DNA of 64,000 nt, taken from an uncultured Christensenellaceae bacterium (GTDB lineage: Bacteria; Bacillota; Clostridia; Christensenellales; Borkfalkiaceae). The first letter of the stretch is position 1; every line of letters starts with the position of its first letter. The notes below the pieces were generated by a model. The model had not been told where the DNA came from, ran no database searches, and was given only the letters and a program-made list of their open reading frames with translations. The translations under genes and the position numbers were made by a program. The stretch covers positions 18,875 through 82,874 of the forward strand of contig CAJUOV010000009.1 in the NCBI GenBank assembly GCA_910588695.1. The letters run 5' to 3'. Shown here in pieces: positions 8,980-16,043 of this stretch.

Positions 8980-9654
8980 TCAGAGTCCGTTCTTTTTATG
9001 CAGAAAAAATCCACGTCTGCGGGTCTCGACGATATGATATTCCTGTTCCCGCGCCATTTCGTACACGCACAGATTTTCGGGCGAAGCAAACGCAAGTCTG
9101 CCCGCAACGTCCGCCGCCTCCGCATAGCCGTGAGCGCACAGGCAGACGGGAACTCCGTACAGATACGCATGTGCGCGCACGAGCACCTGTTCGAGCGATT
9201 CGTTCAACTCCTCGAAAATGCATACCGCCGTATCCGCGCCGCAGAGAGAGATCGTCTCCATGACCTGCGGAAAATACAGATCTTCCGCCACGATAATTCC
9301 GAGTTTTCCCGCCTGCGTATCGAAGATCTTCACGCCCGCCCCCGGTCGGAAATCGGAGGAATCCAAACGGTTGACCATATCGGAAACGCCCAAGATCCTT
9401 CCCCTGTCCGCCACAACGACGGATTTGCGCCTCAATCCCCGCGAATCGGAATAACATCCGCACACGACGACGTTTTGTCCCTCTTTCGAGAGAAGCGCGA
9501 CGTCCTCGAAAAGACTGGTCTCTCCTTTGAGTTCCTTTTCGTAGCTCACTTCCCCCAGCGCCATAAAGGAAAAACAGACGACGTCCGCCCTGTAATCCGC
9601 CTGCCTTTCCCCGTAGAAATCGAGGTCTCCGCCCGTCACAAAACAAATTCGCAT
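8980..9654 (-). CDS. Nitrilase-fold protein lacking the catalytic triad
   Basis: A 224-residue protein that aligns by eye with the carbon-nitrogen hydrolase (nitrilase) superfamily: ADVVCF near residue 23, RILG near 86, FRPGAGVKIFDTQAGKLGI before the nucleophile strand, and EDLYFPQ after it. All three catalytic positions are changed. The Glu of the usual F-P-E segment is Phe30, the Lys after RILG is Met93, and the nucleophilic Cys of the usual ICYD segment is Ala123 (IVAED). It is therefore unlikely to hydrolyse C-N bonds by the family mechanism and may be a binding or regulatory homologue. The protein is also short (family about 260-280). The ATG lies 9 nt after a TATAAT box, with no Shine-Dalgarno. 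Confidence 0.65.
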   Translation of the reverse strand: MRICFVTGGDLDFYGERQADYRADVVCFSFMALGEVSYEKELKGETSLFEDVALLSKEGQNVVVCGCYSDSRGLRRKSVVVADRGRILGVSDMVNRLDSSDFRPGAGVKIFDTQAGKLGIIVAEDLYFPQVMETISLCGADTAVCIFEELNESLEQVLVRAHAYLYGVPVCLCAHGYAEAADVAGRLAFASPENLCVYEMAREQEYHIVETRRRGFFLHKKNGL

Positions 9655-9663
9655 ATCGTTATC

Positions 9664-9694
9664 ATTATATCGGAAGAACGGCGGTTTTTGTGAA
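9664..9694 (-). promoter_or_regulatory. Likely promoter of the nitrilase-like gene
   Basis: TATAAT at 9664-9669; the best -35 candidate is TTCACA (9689-9694) with a long 19-nt spacer. The -10 box ends 9 nt before the ATG, so the leader would be only 2-3 nt. Confidence 0.4.
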
Positions 9695-9710
9695 TGTCAT
9701 TTGTTCTTTT

Positions 9711-10778
9711 TCAAATTCTTTCATAGACCGTACAACCGCATTCCGCCGTGTACGATTTGAAATTGCCCGCAAGAATCAAATCTCTTTGGGGCGAACGGAG
9801 TTTTTGTAAAGAATTCATGCCCGCAAACGCCATACGCGATATTTCGCCCGCATCCACTCCGCAGGCATCGATCTCTTTGACGTTCGCGCAGCCGTAGAAT
9901 GCGAAAGAAATAATCCTCCCGCCCGTAACTTTGACCCGTTCGAGCGTCGCAGGCACGCGAAACTCTCCGCCTGACGCAAACAGGTGTGCAAATTCACCGC
10001 GATAGCCCGAACCGTAAGAAGAGAGCGCGCTTCCGAGAAAGGGAAGCGTGAGCGAAACAAGATTCCGGCAGGCGGTCAGCGCGCCCTCGTCCGCAAAAGC
10101 CGAATCTTCTTCGATCGTCATCTCTCTTTCGGTTCCGATCGCCGAAACAAGTCTTTTTCCGCCTGCGGTATCCAAATAGATTGCGCCGTCCCGTTCCGAA
10201 TAGGGCGCTTCCGCAAACAGCTTCTTTACGTTGCTCCCCGCAAAGGTATCCGCCTTGACGAGAGCGCCCGCGCGCAAATATATTGTAGAAGCATTGGTCT
10301 CTTGCAGAACGCGCGGCGGAATATTTCCCTCCAAAATAACGATCTCCTCTCGCGCCGATTTGGGAACGCGCTCCACTTTCTCGCCCGTCCAGACGTAATA
10401 ACTTCCGTCGTACCAAACCCGTTTGGAGTAGGTGCGGTAAAGCGCCGCGCCGTCGATACGCGTACCCGCCGCCGTGCATTCGAGAAGCTGCGGCAAAGTC
10501 CCTTTATCGAGCACGGAATAAACTTCGCCCGCGCCGCTTGCGATTCTGCCTTTCAACCCGCCGCGCGATAACAAAACGCTCTCCCCGTCCATGCCCGCAA
10601 GATCACGATACGCAGACGAAAAACTCTCTTCCGTCACGCTTCCGTCCGCCCAGACGCATTCATAGCGTTCTCCGCCCGTAACCTTTTTCGAATAAGGCGT
10701 AAAAAGAGAAAAAAGACAAGTGGCGGAAAATAACACCGCCCCTGCCTTTTTTATTATTTTTGTCGTTCTGATTTTCAT
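9711..10778 (-). CDS. Exported BspA-type leucine-rich-repeat protein
   Basis: A 355-residue protein with an N-terminal signal or anchor segment (MKIRTTKIIKKAGAVLF, then a hydrophobic stretch to about residue 28). Several stretches fit the LRR_5/BspA-type repeat: an aliphatic strand, then a segment like AFYGCANVKEI, AFAGMNSLQKL or TFAGSNVKKLF. Repeats are irregular and few, mostly in residues 165-340. It is the last gene of an operon with two membrane proteins and phosphoglucomutase, starting 20 nt after the latter. The family is usually surface-exposed in gut bacteria; ligand unknown. The start codon has only a weak ribosome site. Confidence 0.6.
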   Translation of the reverse strand: MKIRTTKIIKKAGAVLFSATCLFSLFTPYSKKVTGGERYECVWADGSVTEESFSSAYRDLAGMDGESVLLSRGGLKGRIASGAGEVYSVLDKGTLPQLLECTAAGTRIDGAALYRTYSKRVWYDGSYYVWTGEKVERVPKSAREEIVILEGNIPPRVLQETNASTIYLRAGALVKADTFAGSNVKKLFAEAPYSERDGAIYLDTAGGKRLVSAIGTEREMTIEEDSAFADEGALTACRNLVSLTLPFLGSALSSYGSGYRGEFAHLFASGGEFRVPATLERVKVTGGRIISFAFYGCANVKEIDACGVDAGEISRMAFAGMNSLQKLRSPQRDLILAGNFKSYTAECGCTVYERI

Positions 10779-10797
10779 TCGTGACCGATCCGCGGAT

Positions 10798-12516
10798 TTA
10801 CTTTTTTACGCTCTCCAACAGCTCTTCGACGGATTTTTTCGCTTTTTCAAGCTCTTCGTTTGCCTTCGCCTCGTCTGCGGCGCGCACAGAATAATATATT
10901 TTGAGCTTGGGTTCGGTACCCGAAGGACGCACGCAAATAAACGATCCGCCTTCGAGTTCGTAATAAACACAGTTGCATTTGGGAATATCGAGCGATTCTT
11001 CTCTTCCGTCCGCAGTTTTTCTGACCGACGCGGAATAGTCGCGCACCGCCTCCACCTTGAACGAACCGAGCGAGAGAACTTTCACGTTTTTCAACGCGTC
11101 TACCACGGCGTTCATTTCTTTCATTGCGTTCAGACCCGAATATTGAACGGAAACATTTTTATCCAGTACAAAACCGTATTTCCGATAGATTTCCGTGAGC
11201 CGACCGTAAACGCTTTTACCGATATAAGTGTAGTAGCAGACCATCTCCGCCGCGAGCATACTCGCTACGACCGCGTCTTTGTCTCTCGCGTGCGTGCCGC
11301 GGAGATACCCGCAGGATTCTTCGAATCCGAATACATATGTATAAGCTCCGTTCTGCTCCCATTCCTTGATTTTTTCGCCGATGAATTTGAAGCCTACGGG
11401 CGTTTCAAACAGAGCGACTCCGAAGTCGTCGCAGATCGCCTTTGCCATGCCCGTCGTGACAAACGATTTGACGACGGCGGCATTCGCGGGCAGCGCGTTC
11501 TCCTCTTTGAGACGGGTCAGAATATAGTCCAAGAGCAAGATTCCCACCTGATTGCCCGAGAGAGCGATAAATTCCCCTTTTTCGTCTTTGACGGCGACGC
11601 CGAGTCGGTCGGAGTCGGGATCGGTACCGAATACCACGTCCGCCCTGATCTGATCGGCGAGCGCGATCCCCTTGGAAAGAGTCTCCTTAAATTCGGGATT
11701 GGGTACTTTGACGGTGGAAAATTCGGGATCGGGATTTTTCTGTTCCTCCACGACGGTCACGTTGATGCCGAGGCGGTCGAGAATTCGCGTCACGGGAACG
11801 TAACCCGAACCGTGCACGGGAGTATAGACGAGTTTGAGATTCTTTCCGCATTTTTCCGTCGCCTCTTTCGAGAGAGTCAGTCCGGAAAGCTCGTCGATGT
11901 AAGTTTTGTCCACTTCATCGGGAACGGCGGAAATAAGAGGGCTTGATCCGTCTTCCGTCACGGAGAGATAATCGGTAATCTTTTCGATTTCGTTTACGAC
12001 GATCGCCGTCGCTTCGGGCGACATCTGCGCGCCGTCTTCGCCGTAAACTTTATAGCCGTTGTATTCTTTGGGATTGTGCGAAGCGGTGATCATAACGCCC
12101 GCAACCGTTTTCAGATAGCGCACCGCATACGAGAGCATCGGGACGGGGTGTACGTCTGAAAAGAGATAAACTTTGATTTTGTTCTTCGCAAGAACGCCTG
12201 CCGCTTTTTCGGCAAACACACGGCTTTTTCTTCTCGTATCGTATGAGATAACGACGCCGCGAGCCTTCGCTTCCTCGCCGAGAGAAAGAATATAGCGCGC
12301 AAGCCCTTCGCTCGCTCGCATAACGGTGTAAACGTTCATCATGTTCATACCGCAACCGATAATGCCGCGCATGCCCGCCGTACCGAATTCGAGCTCCCCG
12401 CCGAAACGGTACTCCTTTTCTTTTTCGTCGTCTCCGATCGCAAGAAGCTCTTTTTTGCTTTCTTCGTCAAGGCGTTTATCGTTCAGCCAGCTTTCGTAGT
12501 TTTCGAGATAACCCAT
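10798..12516 (-). CDS. pgcA: Phosphoglucomutase/phosphomannomutase family enzyme
   Basis: A 572-residue alpha-D-phosphohexomutase of the Firmicute PgcA type, interconverting glucose 1-phosphate and glucose 6-phosphate to supply UDP-glucose and cell-envelope glycans. The phosphoserine loop is ITASHNPKEYNGYK (Ser146), the metal loop is TDPDSDRLG (about residue 295) and the phosphate-binding loop SGTEPKLKI lies near the C-terminus. The N-terminal FGTAGMRG motif is also typical. GGGGGTA precedes the ATG. It sits between two membrane-protein genes and the LRR protein gene in one transcription unit, which suggests an envelope role. Substrate preference (gluco or manno) cannot be read from sequence. 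Confidence 0.9.
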   Translation of the reverse strand: MGYLENYESWLNDKRLDEESKKELLAIGDDEKEKEYRFGGELEFGTAGMRGIIGCGMNMMNVYTVMRASEGLARYILSLGEEAKARGVVISYDTRRKSRVFAEKAAGVLAKNKIKVYLFSDVHPVPMLSYAVRYLKTVAGVMITASHNPKEYNGYKVYGEDGAQMSPEATAIVVNEIEKITDYLSVTEDGSSPLISAVPDEVDKTYIDELSGLTLSKEATEKCGKNLKLVYTPVHGSGYVPVTRILDRLGINVTVVEEQKNPDPEFSTVKVPNPEFKETLSKGIALADQIRADVVFGTDPDSDRLGVAVKDEKGEFIALSGNQVGILLLDYILTRLKEENALPANAAVVKSFVTTGMAKAICDDFGVALFETPVGFKFIGEKIKEWEQNGAYTYVFGFEESCGYLRGTHARDKDAVVASMLAAEMVCYYTYIGKSVYGRLTEIYRKYGFVLDKNVSVQYSGLNAMKEMNAVVDALKNVKVLSLGSFKVEAVRDYSASVRKTADGREESLDIPKCNCVYYELEGGSFICVRPSGTEPKLKIYYSVRAADEAKANEELEKAKKSVEELLESVKK

Positions 12517-12549
12517 ATGAAATACCCCCAGAGCGCGTCAGCGCAGAAT

Positions 12550-13515
12550 TTACTCATCCAAACCGTTCGGTTTTTCTTCGCCGCCCATAATCGTGCGCGA
12601 AGATATGAAATATTTTTTGTTGTTGTCCTCGTAATACTGCACGAACTGCAACGACAGTAAAAAGACGAAGCTCAACGGAACGGTAACGAGCAGCGCGCTG
12701 CCGAACGTACAGAGCGCAAAAATCACGTTTATCACGATGATCAGATAGACCGCGATCAGAAAACTTGCGAATCTTCTGCCGAAATGCTTTTTCGCGCCGA
12801 AGCTGGCGCGGAATGCGAGCGTCACTCTTTTATCGTCTGAAACGATCGCGGGAATCCACGCGGAAATCAGCGTCATTTTAAGCGCCTCGAAACAGGCGAT
12901 CGCCGTCATGGTAAGAGAAATTGAAAGCAAGACGGACACCCAGCCGTTGATCGAAAGCAACCCCGGAATATAGAAAAAACAGAACCAGCACAGCACCAAC
13001 GACAAAGCGTCGTAAACAAAAATAAGCGGAACGTAGATTACCTGATACAGAGCGCCCTTGCCGATATTCTTAAAATAGGAGCTTCCGAAACGGGTACGGG
13101 AGAAAGTGCTCATTCTATCGTTCATCGTGCCCGCAACCGCAAAGCGACCAAGCCCGTTGATGAAACGGGACAAAAGGTACATAATCGCAACGCCTATAAA
13201 CGAGCCGACGATCGCGCCCGTTGAATCGTAAATCAACGCCTTGAAGGAAGCGAACGCTTCGGCGAATTCTCTGTTAAAGTCTTCGTAATGCCATTCGGGA
13301 TTTTTCAGAATGAGTGCATCGAGAAATTTACGCACTACCTCGACGACAGCCTTCGTGGGACTGCCCGAAATAATGCCGTCCAGCCCGAGACGAAGAATCA
13401 GATAACTCAAACTCATAAATACCGCCCCCGTCAGAATACTGTACAGAAGCAGTTTGAAAACGCTCGAAAAATTATCGATTGTAATGTGGATCGCGTTTCG
13501 GAATCTCATAATCAA
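12550..13515 (-). CDS. Polytopic membrane protein of unknown function (1)
   Basis: A 321-residue protein with about six hydrophobic segments (around residues 17-45, 105-130, 150-190, 195-220, 250-285) and a charged cytoplasmic C-terminus (EDNNKKYFISSR). No family motif is recognised. It overlaps the upstream membrane-protein gene by 4 nt (ATGA arrangement), so translation is coupled, and its general layout resembles that neighbour, suggesting paralogues or a heteromeric pair. The downstream phosphoglucomutase hints at an envelope-related role, which is inference. Confidence 0.7.
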   Translation of the reverse strand: MIMRFRNAIHITIDNFSSVFKLLLYSILTGAVFMSLSYLILRLGLDGIISGSPTKAVVEVVRKFLDALILKNPEWHYEDFNREFAEAFASFKALIYDSTGAIVGSFIGVAIMYLLSRFINGLGRFAVAGTMNDRMSTFSRTRFGSSYFKNIGKGALYQVIYVPLIFVYDALSLVLCWFCFFYIPGLLSINGWVSVLLSISLTMTAIACFEALKMTLISAWIPAIVSDDKRVTLAFRASFGAKKHFGRRFASFLIAVYLIIVINVIFALCTFGSALLVTVPLSFVFLLSLQFVQYYEDNNKKYFISSRTIMGGEEKPNGLDE

Positions 13516-14333
13516 AGGTCCTTATAGCTCTTGATAACGTCCTCTCTGTCGATCTTATCCGTCTCGAAATAGACGGTCTCCATTCGGATAAATAAACTCG
13601 AAAAGAGAAAGAGGCAGAGCACGAACGCAATACTGCAAGCGACGATCTCGGGTAAAAACGCCGCGCCGCCCACGACTAAAAAGGTTACCAAAAGAGAAAG
13701 AGCATGCGCTGCGATCAGCTTCCATCTGACCCCGATGGAGAGACGGTAAGAATACAGAAACGCATGATAGGGACGGAAGCCCGTAATTTGCAGACAGGGC
13801 AGCCACAGAAAAAACGCTTCGAATACATATAAAAATAGAAACGAGATGAGAAAAAAGGCAACCGCGGTCAACAGATAGACGAGCACCGCGGAAGAAATCG
13901 AGAAAATTGCAAACGCAACCGCCGACAGAATGACCGCCCACAGTTCTCCGAGAACAAAAAACAAAAACACGATCATAAAAGAGGGCAACAGAAGATGCTT
14001 CATCTCGGTATCCACCCCGCTGAGCGTGCGTTTTCCGATCCGCATGTGTTTTTCCACAAGCGAAAGAAGAAGCGCCGAAAAGAGCGACGTTAAAATATAC
14101 GCCAGCACAGTATAGATCGCGCCGAGCGCCGAATCGATCCGGATAGGTCCGAATACGCGGAGCAAATCCAAAAAGTCCGCGCGCGACGTGCCGCCGAAGT
14201 ACATGCGGACGTATTCCGAAATCGCGGTAAAATCAAAAGAGAGCGCAAGAAAAATCGACGGCGCCAAGCCGCAGACGAGGACGTACCAGAAATTTTTGAA
14301 AAGATACTTCCAATTCCCGAATACAATGCGCAT
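13512..14333 (-). CDS. Polytopic membrane protein of unknown function (2)
   Basis: A 273-residue integral membrane protein, first gene of a four-gene operon. Hydrophobic segments appear near residues 15-30, 65-90, 110-175 and 205-245; charged loops separate them. AAGGAG precedes the ATG and a good promoter lies just upstream. I recognise no domain; it resembles in outline the many clostridial DUF-type six-helix proteins. Probable partner of the next gene, with which it overlaps by 4 nt. Confidence 0.7.
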   Translation of the reverse strand: MRIVFGNWKYLFKNFWYVLVCGLAPSIFLALSFDFTAISEYVRMYFGGTSRADFLDLLRVFGPIRIDSALGAIYTVLAYILTSLFSALLLSLVEKHMRIGKRTLSGVDTEMKHLLLPSFMIVFLFFVLGELWAVILSAVAFAIFSISSAVLVYLLTAVAFFLISFLFLYVFEAFFLWLPCLQITGFRPYHAFLYSYRLSIGVRWKLIAAHALSLLVTFLVVGGAAFLPEIVACSIAFVLCLFLFSSLFIRMETVYFETDKIDREDVIKSYKDL

Positions 14334-14353
14334 TCTCTTTCTCCTTATCTTTT

Positions 14354-14382
14354 ATTATATACCAAATTGCGTCTGCTGTAAA
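14354..14382 (-). promoter_or_regulatory. Promoter of the membrane protein-pgcA-LRR operon
   Basis: TTTACA (14377-14382), 17-nt spacer, TATAAT (14354-14359), followed by a short leader with AAGGAG. Confidence 0.75.
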
Positions 14383-14419
14383 GAGTTTTTTCCGAAATGA
14401 GCAACAAAAATTGACGCCG

Positions 14420-14869
14420 TCAATCTTTGAGAACTCCCCTTTCCGTCAGCATTTCTTCCAATAGTTCCGCCGCATCGCGAATCAGAAGCGGACAAGGGCG
14501 CTTTTTATAATACTCAGCCGTCCGCGTTTCCGCCGCGGGAGAGGTATCCGTTTTGATCCCCGCGCCCGAAAGAAGCTGTCCGCATACGATACTTCCGTTC
14601 TTTTCTTCAAACCGTTTACTGAATTCCTGTACGAGCGCATACAGTTCGCTCTTTTTAAGCTCGGGAAAAAAGAGCCCCAAACACATCGCCGCGCCCGTTA
14701 CCGCGCCGCAAGTCAGGCGCAGTCTTCCCATTCCCCCGCCGAAAGGATGCGCCGCCGCAAGCAAAGTCTCTCTGTCCGCTTTCATATCGTCGAGAAAGGC
14801 AAGCACGATCGCCTGCGTACAGTTATAACCGTTTCTGAAATTGTTTTCCGCGCGTTCTCCCCTCATCAT
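14420..14869 (-). CDS. C-GCAxxG-C-C family protein
   Basis: A 149-residue cytoplasmic protein of the C-GCAxxG-C-C family, small redox- or metal-associated proteins common in anaerobes, often near oxidoreductases. The spaced cysteines are visible: NGYNCTQAI near residue 16, LTCGAVTGAAMCLG (about 53-64), IVCGQLL near 95 and KRPCPLL near 125. The middle motif reads CGAVTG rather than the exact GCAxxG string but is aligned. AAGGAG lies upstream of the ATG. It follows the YjzC-like gene, separated by that gene's terminator. Exact function is unknown for the family. Confidence 0.8.
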   Translation of the reverse strand: MMRGERAENNFRNGYNCTQAIVLAFLDDMKADRETLLAAAHPFGGGMGRLRLTCGAVTGAAMCLGLFFPELKKSELYALVQEFSKRFEEKNGSIVCGQLLSGAGIKTDTSPAAETRTAEYYKKRPCPLLIRDAAELLEEMLTERGVLKD

Positions 14870-14944
14870 CTTCTACTCCTTTTCAACGAAATAATTAACC
14901 GTATTTGATTATACGAAAAATAAATTTTTTGTCAAACGTCCGCA

Positions 14945-14973
14945 TAAAAAAAGCGCGCGGATCTCCGCACGCT
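14945..14973 (-). terminator. Terminator of the YjzC-like gene
   Basis: Minus-strand stem GCGTGCGG / CCGCGCGC (one G-T pair, loop AGAT) followed by TTTTTTT. Confidence 0.75.
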
Positions 14974-14989
14974 CTCGACTCGGAACCGT

Positions 14990-15142
14990 TCAGTTCTCCG
15001 ACTCGTAATGACAATGCGAATTCTGCGTAGGCGGCATCGTCTCGCCCTCGCCGACAAAAATCGAATTGACGACTCTGCCCTCGCCGTCCACTACTCTGTA
15101 CGCGCCCGTTCTCGGGCAGACGTCCCCGCAATTCAGTCTCAT
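14990..15142 (-). CDS. YjzC-like 50-residue protein
   Basis: A short gene of 50 codons. The product begins MRLNCGDVCPRTGAYRVVDG, then VVNSIFVGEGETMPPT and ends HCHYESEN. The order GDxCPxTGxYxVVD, then a beta strand and a GExxPPT segment resembles the small YjzC family of Firmicutes, whose function is not established. Two cysteines near the N-terminus and the C-terminal His-Cys-His could bind metal. GGAGG sits 7 nt before the ATG and is also the 3' arm of the uppP terminator hairpin, so terminator folding and ribosome binding compete on one RNA. Confidence 0.6.
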   Translation of the reverse strand: MRLNCGDVCPRTGAYRVVDGEGRVVNSIFVGEGETMPPTQNSHCHYESEN

Positions 15143-15177
15143 AAAAAAACCTCCGATACCGACAGTATGGGAGGCTT
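15143..15177 (-). terminator. uppP terminator overlapping the next ribosome site
   Basis: On the minus strand CCTCC and ATAC pair with GTAT and GGAGG, followed by seven T. The GGAGG arm (15150-15154) is also the ribosome-binding site of the YjzC-like gene. Confidence 0.7.
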
Positions 15178-15191
15178 GTTCGGTTTTATAC

Positions 15192-16025
15192 TCAGAGAAC
15201 GCCGAGCGCGTTGAGCCAGAAACAGGTCAGCGATAAAACAACAAGATACAGCGCGAACCATTTGTAGTTACCTTTTCTGATTACTTTCAGCATAATTTTG
15301 ATTGCGAAAAACCCCGCGACTGCCGAAAATACAACCCCGACTACCATACCGACGATCCCGCTCGTTCCGATCGATACGGCAACCCCTTCCGACGGTTTTA
15401 TGAGATGGTAAACTTCCACCGCGAGACTTCCCAGGATCACGGGAATACTCATAAGAAAGGAAAATTTCGCAACGTCGTCGCGCTTCGCGCCCGAAATCAC
15501 GCCCGCGGCGATCGTGGAACCGCTCCTCGAAATTCCGGGGAAGAGCGCTACCGCCTGAAAAATTCCCATGGGGACGGAGTGTCTCCACCCGAGCGGCGCA
15601 ACTTTTTTCCGCCGCGCCGAAACAAATTCCGTCAGCAGAAGAACGAACGCCGTAACCGCAAAAAATACCGCAAGCCAGCAAAGCCACGCCGCGTTGGACG
15701 CCGGATCGAAAAGCGCTTCGATCTTGTCGTTGAGCAAGAGTCCGACGAGTCCCGCGGGAACGGTTGCGACAATAAGCATAAGGAGCGTCTTAAAAGGTTT
15801 TTTGAAGAGTGCGAGAATATCCCGCCAAAAGACGAAAATCACAGCGAGCAGCGTTCCGAAATGCAACAGAACGTTGACGAACATCATGCCCGCCTCGCCG
15901 AGGTCGTACCCCAAAATCTGTTGCAGCAAAGTCAGGTGTCCGCTTGAAGAAACGGGCAGGAACTCCGTAAGTCCCTGCACCGTACCTAAAATTGCCGATT
16001 TCCAGATCGCTTCCCAAATGCCCAT
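15192..16025 (-). CDS. uppP: Undecaprenyl-diphosphatase
   Basis: A 277-residue polytopic membrane enzyme (BacA/UppP) that dephosphorylates undecaprenyl diphosphate to recycle the lipid carrier for peptidoglycan and other surface polymers; the family also confers bacitracin tolerance. Two signature regions are intact: VQGLTEFLPVSSSGHL (residues 16-31, with catalytic Glu and Ser) and FPGISRSGSTI (about 160-170), followed by the usual helices. Length matches the family. It begins 18 nt after the PrsA-like gene, with CGGAG as ribosome site, so the two are likely co-transcribed. A DUF368 (PopT) carrier flippase is encoded at 43194-44219. Confidence 0.95.
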   Translation of the reverse strand: MGIWEAIWKSAILGTVQGLTEFLPVSSSGHLTLLQQILGYDLGEAGMMFVNVLLHFGTLLAVIFVFWRDILALFKKPFKTLLMLIVATVPAGLVGLLLNDKIEALFDPASNAAWLCWLAVFFAVTAFVLLLTEFVSARRKKVAPLGWRHSVPMGIFQAVALFPGISRSGSTIAAGVISGAKRDDVAKFSFLMSIPVILGSLAVEVYHLIKPSEGVAVSIGTSGIVGMVVGVVFSAVAGFFAIKIMLKVIRKGNYKWFALYLVVLSLTCFWLNALGVL

Positions 16026-16043
16026 TGAAACTCCGAAATTGCT

